Of a DNA stretch of 64,000 bases, positions 56,517 to 64,000 are shown piece after piece. The notes below the pieces were generated by a model. The model did no database searches, had not been told where the DNA came from, and saw only the letters and a program-made list of their open reading frames with translations. Each line of letters opens with the position of its first letter. Position 1 is the stretch's first letter. The translations under genes were made by a program, and so were the position numbers. Source of the stretch: Chlamydiae bacterium Ga0074140 (GTDB lineage Bacteria; Chlamydiota; Chlamydiia; Chlamydiales; Rhabdochlamydiaceae); assembly GCA_001464115.1 (NCBI GenBank), contig LNES01000006.1:310001-374000 (forward strand), in the 5' to 3' direction.

Positions 56517-57408
56517 TTTCGAAAAACTGCGAGCGTTTACCCAAATCGTCCAGGAAGGGGGTATCCGTAAAGCAGCAAAAAAACTCCATATCGATAAATC
56601 ATCGGTCAGTCGTCACCTACAGACTCTCGAAACTGAATTTGGCTGTGAGCTACTCACGAGATCTCACGACGGCATTACTCTCACTGCTGACGGACAGTAC
56701 GTATACGATACGGCGAGGCAAATTCTAGACCAGGTAAAGGTACTAAAAGACCGCTTTGAGGAGATCCAAGGAGGACCTTTAAAAGGTTCTCTGCGCATCA
56801 ATTCAACACATGCTCTCGCCGCCACATGGCTCACTTTGATTCTGGGCAAATTTATCCATCTTCATCCCCATCTATTATTTGAAATTTTTGCAACCAATGA
56901 AGTGCCCGATCTTGCGGCCGGCGGATTTGATGTAGCCATCCGCCCATGGATTCACGGAGCTTCTCATCTCGTTCAAGAGCCGTTGATGCGCTGGAAGCTG
57001 CAACTTTATGCAAGCGCAGAATATATCGAAAAATATGGAATGCCAAAACGACCAGAAGAGCTCGACCGGCATCGTCTGATTATGTTTGGTGACCCAGCCA
57101 TGGATTTACCCCCCTCATATGTTGCCTGGCCTCTTCATATAGGAACAAAATCTGGAATTCCTAGAAAACCGAGCATCGTTCTGAATTCTGTTCCGGGAAT
57201 GTACAATCTCGTCCAGGCCGGGCTCGGGATTGGTTGTTTTACACAAGAATCACCTATTTTTCAGAGATACTCTCTGGTTCCAGTCCTCCCAGATTTGCTG
57301 GGAACTGAGGTCGAGGTTTGTTATATCTATCCAGAAAAGTTTAAGACTCTTTCTAAAATTCAAACCTTTTTACGCTACCTCAAAAACGAATCAGCAAAAA
57401 GTCTCTAG
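56506..57408 (+). CDS. LysR-family transcriptional regulator
   Basis: 300 residues. The winged helix-turn-helix (about 5-62) reads FTQIVQEGGIRKAAKKLHID and SSVSRHLQTLE. The effector-binding domain (about 92-295) has the periplasmic-binding fold. It starts with TTG eight bases after AGGA, inside the preceding gene, and no ATG is available. LysR regulators are rare in Chlamydiae, so this gene marks the cluster as acquired. The inducer is probably the metabolite handled by the cluster (inference). Confidence 0.9.
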   Translation: MNIDFEKLRAFTQIVQEGGIRKAAKKLHIDKSSVSRHLQTLETEFGCELLTRSHDGITLTADGQYVYDTARQILDQVKVLKDRFEEIQGGPLKGSLRINSTHALAATWLTLILGKFIHLHPHLLFEIFATNEVPDLAAGGFDVAIRPWIHGASHLVQEPLMRWKLQLYASAEYIEKYGMPKRPEELDRHRLIMFGDPAMDLPPSYVAWPLHIGTKSGIPRKPSIVLNSVPGMYNLVQAGLGIGCFTQESPIFQRYSLVPVLPDLLGTEVEVCYIYPEKFKTLSKIQTFLRYLKNESAKSL

Positions 57409-57515
57409 GTTGCATGTAAATCAACCATGAGTCAACCGCCGTAGCTTTTTTTGCACCACCCGTTGACGCTACAGCAACTACAAAGTATCATCCCGTTTTA
57501 ATTATTGAAAAAGCT

Positions 57516-58409
57516 ATGCAAGAGATACTCCTTGTTTTTTCTGCTGTTTTTTGCGTCGGATCACGAGCAGCTTTGAGTCTATATGACAGAAGTCTCTTCG
57601 GTCAAAAAAAAGGTAATTTCTATGCCATTCTACTAGGAAATGCAATAAATCCATTCTTTACCTCTTTGGCATTTGCAGTACTCTTCTTCTGTTTTGACAC
57701 CAAATTACTCAATTGGTTTTTTGACTGGGGGATTATCTGTAATGGGATCGCCGCGCAACTTACGGCCACTGCTTTTTCCTACGCCTTCCGACATATGCCC
57801 GTGCGAAGCGTCGTGATATCAAGCAAACTGACAGATCTTCTCATCCCTTTGGTTTTGCTTCTATTTGCAAAGCCCATGCAAACAAACGCTCTGCTATTCA
57901 GTCAATTGACAACGGTCATCTTTTTTCCTTTGGCTTATCTCGTCATCAAGCAGAAAGAACTCCATTGGGTAGGAGCTCTCCTGCTGGCTAGCAGCTTACT
58001 ATTGCAAGCTGCTCTTAGTATCTCTTTTGAAATGTTTCGCTACTGCCTTAACTGGCAAGATTTTATTCGCCTCATGGTTTGCGTTATTGGTTGGCGAGTA
58101 ATTATTCTCAGCATCGGTTTCTTTCATTCCGAACTGCGTAAACAAGTCTTTCAATTTCCATCTCATTCGATGCACAATTTGATCGCTCGCGGGATCCTCG
58201 CCTATTTATCTCAATCCTCTTTTTTCTTTTGCGTAATTTCCCCTCATCAGCTCCTCGCATGGCCGATCTTGAACACAGGCCCTTTAGTGAGCTGTTTTGC
58301 TGCGGGCCTGTTTTTAGGAGAAGGAACAGGAAAAATGGAGCGAACCATGGGGTTTGCACTCGTTTGCATTTTATTTAGTTATCTTTTTTTACAATGGAGG
58401 AATTTATGA
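57516..58409 (+). CDS. DMT-superfamily-like transporter B
   Basis: 297 residues and about ten membrane segments, a diverged paralogue of transporter A (shared SRAALSLYDRSLF, YAFRHMPVRSVVISSK against FALGKMKIRSIISVCK, AWPILNTGPLVSCF). The stop overlaps the ATG of the HIT gene (ATGA). A gap of 107 bases after lysR could hold a LysR-regulated promoter. Two carriers may serve import and export, or form a heterodimer. Confidence 0.82.
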   Translation: MQEILLVFSAVFCVGSRAALSLYDRSLFGQKKGNFYAILLGNAINPFFTSLAFAVLFFCFDTKLLNWFFDWGIICNGIAAQLTATAFSYAFRHMPVRSVVISSKLTDLLIPLVLLLFAKPMQTNALLFSQLTTVIFFPLAYLVIKQKELHWVGALLLASSLLLQAALSISFEMFRYCLNWQDFIRLMVCVIGWRVIILSIGFFHSELRKQVFQFPSHSMHNLIARGILAYLSQSSFFFCVISPHQLLAWPILNTGPLVSCFAAGLFLGEGTGKMERTMGFALVCILFSYLFLQWRNL

Positions 58410-59083
58410 CGCTCAAAGATCAAGCCAGCGCTGTTTTCATGAAGGGAAAGCAGCTCTCTCGAGGTTGTTTATTTTGTCAGGGGGTACCGCAACTACTTTT
58501 TGAGACGACCCATTTCCGGGTACTGATTGACACCTACCCGATCGTTCCTGGCCATTTGCTCATTAGCACTAAGGATCATTATGGAACAGCAGGCGAGCTG
58601 CCGTGCGAATTGCAAAAAGAATTTGCAGAACTAAGAGAGGAAGTGAAACATTTGGCTCTCAAAATAGCTCCATCTGTTGTGTTCTATGAACATGGGAAAG
58701 CAGGTTCCTGCCACATTGTCTCTGCGGAAGAAGTTGTGTGCGAACATTTTCATCACCACTGTCTTCCCGTACATGGCTGTATCCACCAAGAAATCGGGGC
58801 CCAATTTCAGGGGATCCATGTCGAAAAAACGTCTGATTTCTGTCATCTAGCAGAAAAATTTGGCAGCTACCTCTTCTTTGAAAACTCTCTTGGAATTGCG
58901 AAAATGTATCCCGCAAAAAGTGAAGCCGTGCCCCCACATTTTTTGCGCACATTATTGTGCCGAGCTCTCAACATTGAAGAACTTGCTGAATGGCAATCAT
59001 ATTCGGCATTGGACCGATATATTCAAAGCGTGGAACTCGTTTGTTCCGCTTATGAGCAGGAAGATTGCCATGCACTATCTTGA
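58406..59083 (+). CDS. HIT-superfamily nucleotide hydrolase/transferase-like protein
   Basis: 225 residues. N-terminal CLFC zinc-type pair, the HIT-like strand FRVLIDTYPIVPGHLLIS, then VVFYEHGKAGSC and the His-rich CEHFHHHCLPVHG, corresponding to the HIT motif H-x-H-x-H. A helical C-terminal half (about 140-225) is unusual for HIT proteins. It may cleave or transfer a nucleotide-linked phosphate. The ATG at 58406 after GGAGGAATTT is preferred to one four codons upstream. Confidence 0.75.
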   Translation: MTLKDQASAVFMKGKQLSRGCLFCQGVPQLLFETTHFRVLIDTYPIVPGHLLISTKDHYGTAGELPCELQKEFAELREEVKHLALKIAPSVVFYEHGKAGSCHIVSAEEVVCEHFHHHCLPVHGCIHQEIGAQFQGIHVEKTSDFCHLAEKFGSYLFFENSLGIAKMYPAKSEAVPPHFLRTLLCRALNIEELAEWQSYSALDRYIQSVELVCSAYEQEDCHALS

Positions 59084-60215
59084 TCAAGCCTCCACCTCCT
59101 TTCCCAAACCCAAGGAGGTGGTACAATCAATCTGTGAATACCTTACCCAGTGCGGCGTAAGCCCTGGGCGGGGCAGCTACCGCCTCGCAGAGCTCGCGGA
59201 AAAGAACGTCGTGGAGACGCGAGAAAAGCTTTCCGTCATTTTGCAGGTAAAGCAACCAGATCATATCGCCTTTACTCAAAACGCAACGCATTCACTGAAC
59301 ATTATACTCAAGGGCTTTTTGCAGGAAAACGATCACGTTCTCATTTGTGAATACAGTCATAACGCGGCTCTACGCCCTCTTGAAAGCTTGAAAAAGAGCA
59401 AGAGGATCTCGTATGATGTCCTGCCGGTTGATTTCGATGGAAATATTGACCTTGCCGACTTTCTACGGCTGAAAAAAAGAGAGACACGACTTCTGGTTGT
59501 AACGGGAGCGTCAAACGTCATCGGCGTAAAGTCGAAACTTTTTCCAGTTTGCGACGCATGCAAAGAGGAGGGGATTGCCACTTTGATCGATCTTACCCAA
59601 TCTCTAAATTATGTCCTCGAGCAACCAGATGCTGATTTTCTCGTGGGCACTGGGCATAAGACCCTACTAGGCCCGTCGGGTATTGGCTTTTTTTATGCAA
59701 AAGAACCATCGCTCATTGCCCCGCCCATCGAAGGAGGTAGCCCAGGCAACTCTTCTCTTTCTTCATATCACCCGGAGCAAATTCCCTATCGATTTGAAGG
59801 AGGGACCTTGAACAGTGTAGGCATTTCAGGCTTGTTAGGAGCCCTTACCTACATTGAACGCAAAGGCTCTTCTGTAATTGCGCAGGAAGGGATGTCGCTG
59901 CTGGGAGAAGTGTGGAGCGATCTCCAGCAAATTCCTGGAATCGTGATCTATGGCCCCAAAAACATCGAAAATAAGATCCCTCTTGTATCTTTCAACTTAA
60001 AAAATTGGATGCCGCAAGAAGTTGCATTTGCGCTGGACCGCCGTTTTCAGATCGCTACTCGCGCGGGATTGCATTGCGCTCCGTTAATGCATAAGAAATT
60101 AAAAACTGCACCGCTCGGCACCGTACGAGCAAGTTTTGGGCATCTCAATAATCGGAAATCTACGACAGCATTGATTGAAGCCTTACACATTTTATCTAAG
60201 GAGAGAAACCCATGA
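59070..60215 (+). CDS. Class V aminotransferase, cysteine-desulfurase-like (EF2568 type)
   Basis: 381 residues. It begins MHYLDQASTSFPKPKEV and has SPGRGSYRLAELAE, the PLP lysine in GTGHKTLLGPSG and the C-terminal RAGLHCAPL with the Cys expected for persulfide formation. This subgroup is described as cysteine desulfurase or selenocysteine-lyase-like. Here it is not next to iron-sulfur scaffold genes, so a role in a sulfur- or amino-containing metabolite is inferred. It overlaps the HIT gene by 14 bases, and AGGAAG precedes the ATG. Confidence 0.88.
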   Translation: MHYLDQASTSFPKPKEVVQSICEYLTQCGVSPGRGSYRLAELAEKNVVETREKLSVILQVKQPDHIAFTQNATHSLNIILKGFLQENDHVLICEYSHNAALRPLESLKKSKRISYDVLPVDFDGNIDLADFLRLKKRETRLLVVTGASNVIGVKSKLFPVCDACKEEGIATLIDLTQSLNYVLEQPDADFLVGTGHKTLLGPSGIGFFYAKEPSLIAPPIEGGSPGNSSLSSYHPEQIPYRFEGGTLNSVGISGLLGALTYIERKGSSVIAQEGMSLLGEVWSDLQQIPGIVIYGPKNIENKIPLVSFNLKNWMPQEVAFALDRRFQIATRAGLHCAPLMHKKLKTAPLGTVRASFGHLNNRKSTTALIEALHILSKERNP

Positions 60216-60802
60216 CTATCGACTATTACAATCAAAACGCAGAAACATACATCGAACGAACACAGAATTTTGACGTATCCCATGCTTACAAAGCGTTCAT
60301 CCCCCTGTTGTCCCCTAAATGCAAAATCTTGGACTTAGGATGTGGGTCAGGAAGAGACTCTCTTTATTTTCAAAAACTTGGATTTGATGTCCTTGCTATT
60401 GATGCCGCAGATGCGTTTGTCCAACACGTACAAAAACTCGGAATACGTGTCCAAAAAATGTGGATGGAAGAGATCGCGTTTGAGGAAGAATTTGATGCCG
60501 TTTGGTGTTGCGCAAGTCTTGTGCATGTACAAAAGGAACATCTATCTAGCGTACTTCAACGAATCCACAAAAGCTTAAAGGCAGATGGAATCGCCTACTT
60601 TTCTTTCAAAGCAGGAGAAGAGGAGGGATTTGAAGAAGGACGCTACTTTCATTACATGACTCAAGAAAAGCTCGAAAAATACCTTCAGCAATTCGAACAA
60701 ATTGCCTACTGGGAACAGTTTTCGAGTCGCAACAAAACTCCAACCGTTTGGATCAATGTAATTGTTAGAAAAAAGACGTCGGGAAATTATAGCTCAGAAT
60801 GA
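60212..60802 (+). CDS. SAM-dependent methyltransferase (class I)
   Basis: 196 residues. Motif I ILDLGCGSGRDSLYFQKLG, acidic loop AIDAADAF, motif IV VWCCASLVHV and post-motif FSFKAGEEEGFEEGRYFHYM, as in small-molecule Methyltransf_11/25 proteins. The start overlaps the aminotransferase stop (ATGA). Last gene of the coupled cluster. The substrate is unknown, and may be the product of the upstream enzymes. Confidence 0.88.
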   Translation: MTIDYYNQNAETYIERTQNFDVSHAYKAFIPLLSPKCKILDLGCGSGRDSLYFQKLGFDVLAIDAADAFVQHVQKLGIRVQKMWMEEIAFEEEFDAVWCCASLVHVQKEHLSSVLQRIHKSLKADGIAYFSFKAGEEEGFEEGRYFHYMTQEKLEKYLQQFEQIAYWEQFSSRNKTPTVWINVIVRKKTSGNYSSE

Positions 60803-60824
60803 AAGCTGACATTTTCGGATAGGT

Positions 60825-61085
60825 TCAAGAGGTTGGACCCTCTTCGAGCCAAACCCTCATAAGCTTTTTGATCTGGGTTTGATAGGGAGTACCTTCCAGT
60901 TCTGCCCTATGCCTGAAAGCTTTAAGAAGTGATGGCTCGATCTTCAGGCTGATTAACTGACTTTTTTCGGGACGTTGCGAGAGGAGCATCCGGTAATTTT
61001 CAAGAAATTCGATAATCTGATCTGGAGTCATCCCCTTGCAGCGTTCGAGGTATTCTTTTGTAAAGAATTGAATCGTTTTTTTCAT
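60825..61085 (-). CDS. Ribbon-helix-helix antitoxin-like regulator (BrnA/CopG type)
   Basis: 86 residues. The C-terminal half LISLKIEPSLLKAFRHRAEL and TPYQTQIKKLMRVWLEEG has the RHH pattern of BrnA-type antitoxins. The N-terminal KEYLERCKGMTPDQIIEFLE is probably the toxin-binding or linker part. AGGAGAGGCTT precedes the ATG. No BrnT or other toxin gene lies next to it on either side, so it is an orphan or a stand-alone regulator. The operator upstream supports autoregulation. Confidence 0.78.
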   Translation of the reverse strand: MKKTIQFFTKEYLERCKGMTPDQIIEFLENYRMLLSQRPEKSQLISLKIEPSLLKAFRHRAELEGTPYQTQIKKLMRVWLEEGPTS

Positions 61086-61147
61086 AAGCCTCTCCTGAGA
61101 TTAAACACTGTTAGATTTTCGATGATTTTTGAGATCATGGCTGATTC

Positions 61148-61187
61148 GGTATATACCAGGTATATACCACATTTGTGTGAGCGTCAA
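61148..61187 (-). promoter_or_regulatory. Promoter with double palindromic operator for the RHH gene
   Basis: On the minus strand TTGACG (61182-61187), a 17-base spacer and TATACC (61159-61164) form a promoter. Two copies of the perfect 10-base palindrome GGTATATACC (61148-61157 and 61159-61168), one base apart, cover the -10 region. The 11-base periodicity suits two adjacent RHH dimers on one face of the DNA. Confidence 0.7.
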
Positions 61188-61282
61188 GGTTCGACAAACC
61201 GACAACCCCCGTCCTGGTTGACGTTATGTGCTGACTTGCGACAAACTCGACCCATTTCACAACCAAACCCGGAGTTCCAACT

Positions 61283-62371
61283 ATGATCCAGTTAAGATCC
61301 AATGCCACTATGCCATCACTCATCCAGTCGAATGTTTCTCTTTCGGGTGGCAAGGGGCTAAGAGGCACCCTGCATCAGATGCAGTACGATGTGGCGTGTG
61401 TGAATGCGACCGCACAAGTTGGAGAGTGGATCGAAGATTGGTTTACAAGCCTGCCTGGCCGCATCGCATCTTATGTCTCTTCTAAAATGCCCTCATTTTC
61501 TCTACCTGGCGCCTCTGCTGCAAGTACACCACCATGCGACGAAACTCCCGTATGCAAAATCCCCGAGGGGTCCTATAAGGCAACATGCAATCCACCAACC
61601 GTGACCTATTTACCTGCGGAAGGTGAATGTGAATTGACGGCGCGCTGCGAAACAATCTACGCAGGACTGCCTCTCAAGCAAACGAGCATCCGGTTTGCTC
61701 CTGGAGCTAAGATATCGGTACAAAACGTCAACGGCACTGCGGTGGCTACCCCTATGCAAGATACCGTAGAAAATGCCTTTCAACGCATCGCCAGCGCGAC
61801 AGGAGGACTCGTGACCCCCTCTCCTACACCTGAAAACTTCACCCCTGTAATCGAGAAAGTTTTCGACAAGATCCTGAAAGATTCCGCAGGAAGCACATCT
61901 CTCGATGTGGCTTTTGTGCTAGACACGACCGCAAGCATGGATCCCTATATCCAACAGGTAAAAAGTGGTCTGGTTAAATTTTTGGAACAGTTGCAGAGCA
62001 AGAAAGATACACGGGTTGCTATTCTGGAATACCGTGACACCGGCGATCTCTCAAATAGCGACGACTTCTTAAATAGGGTAAATACCGACTTCACCAATGA
62101 CTTCAAAAAAGTCGACAGAGCCATACAGGGCCTCACAGTTTCTGGAGGCGGTGATACACCCGAAGCTGTTCTTGATGCTCTTCACTCGGCTCAAAGTGAC
62201 CTATCCTGGAATCGAAACGCGCAACGCGTGGTCCTTCTTGTTGGTGATGCTCCTCCTCACCCCAAAACAAAAGATGGGCGCTTTGATGAGTCAGAGGTCT
62301 TAGCTCAATACCAAGCTGTAGACACCCACATCGCCGTCTATCCTGTTCTTGCGCAAAGCGGAGCAAAATAA
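61283..62371 (+). CDS. vWA-domain protein with a CVNH-like N-terminal segment
   Basis: 362 residues. The C-terminal vWA domain (about 205-362) has a MIDAS motif with Asp214-Thr-Thr216-Ala-Ser218 in FVLDTTASMD (Thr replacing the first Ser), GGGDTPEAVLDAL and LVGDAPPHPK. Residues about 95-152 (GSYKATCNP, CELTARCE, TSIRFAPGAKISVQNVNGTA) resemble the order of elements in cyanovirin-N homology lectin domains (C..LxAxC..I.NVDG). This resemblance is weak and needs testing. No signal peptide. GGAG precedes the ATG. A terminator follows. Confidence 0.75.
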   Translation: MIQLRSNATMPSLIQSNVSLSGGKGLRGTLHQMQYDVACVNATAQVGEWIEDWFTSLPGRIASYVSSKMPSFSLPGASAASTPPCDETPVCKIPEGSYKATCNPPTVTYLPAEGECELTARCETIYAGLPLKQTSIRFAPGAKISVQNVNGTAVATPMQDTVENAFQRIASATGGLVTPSPTPENFTPVIEKVFDKILKDSAGSTSLDVAFVLDTTASMDPYIQQVKSGLVKFLEQLQSKKDTRVAILEYRDTGDLSNSDDFLNRVNTDFTNDFKKVDRAIQGLTVSGGGDTPEAVLDALHSAQSDLSWNRNAQRVVLLVGDAPPHPKTKDGRFDESEVLAQYQAVDTHIAVYPVLAQSGAK

Positions 62372-62394
62372 ATTCAGGGGCAGCCCTTTAAACA

Positions 62395-62427
62395 CACAGC
62401 GCGCCATAAGCGCGCTGTGCTTTTTTC
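62395..62427 (+). terminator. Terminator after the vWA gene
   Basis: Perfect ten-base stem CACAGCGCGC/GCGCGCTGTG (62395-62404 and 62410-62419) with loop CATAA, followed by CTTTTTTCTT. Confidence 0.93.
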
Positions 62428-62459
62428 TTATATCGTTTGTGAAATCCCGAGCAAAAGCC

Positions 62460-62966
62460 TTACTCTTTTTTCTTCTCGGCTTTGTTCTCAAGAGGATCTT
62501 TAACTGTAGGTGTAGAGATGGTGGTGGAGCCTTTGCTACTCACGAGGGTGATTGTTTGCTTATCAGCATTTTGTGGTAACACGGATTTTGCTAGGTCCAG
62601 TTTTTCGTACAAGATTTCATTCCTAGTCCGTCCATTGTAACTAATCTCATACACTTGAAAAGCTGTAGATTGAAAACCAAAACGGCACGAAAGAGTTCTT
62701 TGCGTCGCTTTCTCGGTATGAGGAACAATGTCATACGAAGTAGCGTCTGCGGGAATTTCCAAACTAAGTACTGTGGGTTTTGTGATTTTCTGAGAGTTCC
62801 CCTCCCACTTTCCACTGTTCGCATCGATTTCCGCCTGCGTCATCCCTTGCTGGGCTCCGTTTTTGAGCGCAGTAATCGCGAGCTTGGTTACGATGCAATT
62901 TGAGGGAAAGACGTAGATTTCGAGCTTATGGTATTCTTGGGCTTTATTGACTGCCTGTACACTCAT
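62460..62966 (-). CDS. Unknown family, member 2
   Basis: 168 residues, closely related to member 3. Shared motifs are LEIYVFPSNCIVTKLA, LKNGAQQGMTQAEI, GKWEG, QKITKPTVLSLEIPADATSYDI and NADKQTITLV. The C terminus is Lys/Glu-rich. The start follows AGAGGTAAAT, nearly the same leader as in member 3. Mostly beta, soluble. The function is unknown. Confidence 0.75.
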   Translation of the reverse strand: MSVQAVNKAQEYHKLEIYVFPSNCIVTKLAITALKNGAQQGMTQAEIDANSGKWEGNSQKITKPTVLSLEIPADATSYDIVPHTEKATQRTLSCRFGFQSTAFQVYEISYNGRTRNEILYEKLDLAKSVLPQNADKQTITLVSSKGSTTISTPTVKDPLENKAEKKKE

Positions 62967-63042
62967 ATTTACCTCTGTTATTTTTTAACTGTTGGGAACA
63001 CAAAGAGGTTAAATCGTTCGCACAATTTCATGCATCGAAAAC

Positions 63043-63480
63043 TTAGCTGTTTGAGGCTTGTGTTAATACAACCGTCTGTTTGGCAGTATTTTGTGCCGGT
63101 GAATCCTTCGCTTCTTCCCACAAAATTTCACTCCTATATGTACCGCTCATGTTTTTGATCTCATATATTCGACAAGCTGCAGTCTGAAAATTCGAAGGTC
63201 TTGCAAGTGTTTTTTGTATTGCATTCGTGGTGTACACAGTAATGTCATATGAGGTGGCGCTAGCAGGAAAGGTCAGATCGAGAATTGTGGGTTTTGTGAT
63301 CTTCTGAGTGACGCCCTCCCATGCGCTGCTATTTTTACCAATCTCCTCCTGCGTCATTCCTGGCTTGGCTCCATTTTTGAATACAGTGAACGCGATCTTG
63401 GTTACGATGCAATCGCAGGGAAAGACATAGATTTTGAACTGCTGATATTTTTGGGCAGCGCATACAGGTCTTAAACTCAT
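63043..63480 (-). CDS. Unknown family, member 3
   Basis: 145 residues. FKIYVFPCDCIVTKIAF, FKNGAKPGMTQEEI, SSAWEGVTQKITKPTILDLT and ASATSYDITVY are shared with member 2. It lacks the C-terminal tail of the other two. The ATG at 63480 after AGAGGAAGGT is preferred to one 11 codons upstream. Tandem with member 2 (a 76-base gap). Confidence 0.75.
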   Translation of the reverse strand: MSLRPVCAAQKYQQFKIYVFPCDCIVTKIAFTVFKNGAKPGMTQEEIGKNSSAWEGVTQKITKPTILDLTFPASATSYDITVYTTNAIQKTLARPSNFQTAACRIYEIKNMSGTYRSEILWEEAKDSPAQNTAKQTVVLTQASNS

Positions 63481-63599
63481 ACCTTCCTCTGTTATTTTTA
63501 TTGATTCAGACAACGATCGCGGTTAACACCATGCCTTCATGAGAAAGGAAATGCAAGCGGCCTCCTGTAAGGAAGCTTTTTTTCAAGGCGCGCTAAAAT

Positions 63600-63971
63600 T
63601 TAATCGTTGCAGTCTACGCAAAAGCCATTAAGCGTGATTGAATGACCTAATACACTAAAGCCTTTAGGAAAAATTTCCGAGAGTCCTCTAGGGCAGTTAT
63701 GAATGAAATAGATTTTATTGCAACCGTCGCACAAGAAATAGTGACGGTGATCTTTTTTGGCAATTTCATAACAAGATTTGTCACCAGGCAGAGCGATCAA
63801 CGCCACCTTTTCCTCTTTTACAAGAGTTTTGAGGGTTCTGTAAACGGTAGAAAGATTGATCTGAGGGGTTTCTAAAGAAGCTTTTGAGAGAATTTCTTCT
63901 ATGTAAAGAGGTCTTCCTGATTCCGAAAGACATTTTAGAATTGCCACCCTCTGCTTGGTCATGCGTTGCAT
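63600..63971 (-). CDS. Fur-family metal-responsive regulator
   Basis: 123 residues. A winged helix (MTKQRVAILKCLSESGRPLY, INLSTVYRTLKTLVKE) precedes a dimerisation domain with HRHYFLCDGC and a second pair GFCVDC, the structural zinc site. It could be Zur, Fur or PerR; ligand residues do not settle it. Metal-transporter genes elsewhere in the window are possible targets (inference). Confidence 0.9.
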   Translation of the reverse strand: MQRMTKQRVAILKCLSESGRPLYIEEILSKASLETPQINLSTVYRTLKTLVKEEKVALIALPGDKSCYEIAKKDHRHYFLCDGCNKIYFIHNCPRGLSEIFPKGFSVLGHSITLNGFCVDCND

Positions 63972-64000
63972 TCAAACCCCTCCCTTGCAGTTTCTTATTG

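Noticed and set aside
61135..61368. 77-codon minus-strand frame upstream of the RHH gene as its missing toxin
   Set aside because: It covers the promoter and operator and the start of the vWA gene, has no BrnT- or RelE-like motifs and lacks an initiation site.

Overview
The window is from a member of the phylum Chlamydiae, most likely an environmental (amoeba- or other protist-associated) lineage rather than a Chlamydiaceae pathogen. The 16S rRNA has the chlamydial 5' end (TTGATCTTGGTTCAGATTG on the transcript). Several neighbourhoods match gene order I recall from Chlamydia: nrdR-dksA-lspA, and a metal ABC transporter followed by rplU-rpmA-obg. Unlike Chlamydiaceae, the window also has an isocitrate dehydrogenase, many eukaryote-like proteins and accessory operons.

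Layout. 1-14.6 kb: mainly housekeeping genes (mfd end, AMP nucleosidase, efp with its lysyl-transferase epmA, nadE, htpG, yajC, an RlmD-type methyltransferase). Mixed in are a predicted Inc-like membrane protein, two tandem secreted metallophosphoesterases and a large coiled-coil protein. 14.4-22.0 kb: a mini-histone, a leader or ncRNA candidate, an RRM protein, a coupled set of three unknown genes (two of them paralogues) and three tandem F-box-like/leucine-rich-repeat genes. 22.1-27.5 kb: a complete rRNA operon on the minus strand without tRNAs. 27.5-32.5 kb: NhaD, a short permease, kdsD, a 484-bp near-perfect palindrome and icd. 32.5-41.6 kb: a membrane RING-like protein, then E2, lpxK, gmhA, asd, an AAA/DUF4143 ATPase and an RNA-modification operon. 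41.7-45.0 kb: three tandem proteins with F-box-like N termini. 45-54.3 kb: a conserved chlamydial backbone (pncC, lspA, dksA, nrdR, tRNA-Ser, two ABC transporters, rplU-rpmA-obg) with tiny basic ORFs and a dispersed GC-rich repeat. 54.3-64 kb: an accessory region with a seven-gene coupled cluster, a ribbon-helix-helix antitoxin-like gene with a double palindromic operator, a vWA protein, a three-member family of unknown proteins and a Fur-family regulator.

How it fits together. One 64-kb window carries three classes of ubiquitin-pathway-like proteins: F-box/LRR, F-box-like with a novel C terminus, and a membrane RING. This suggests a candidate effector repertoire aimed at the host ubiquitin system. 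The seven-gene cluster at 55.3-60.8 kb encodes two DMT-like transporters, an NTP-pyrophosphohydrolase, a LysR regulator, a HIT protein, a cysteine-desulfurase-like enzyme and a methyltransferase. It looks like an uncharacterised uptake or modification pathway for a nucleotide-like or sulfur-containing metabolite. All functional calls rest on motif recognition by eye. No database search was run.
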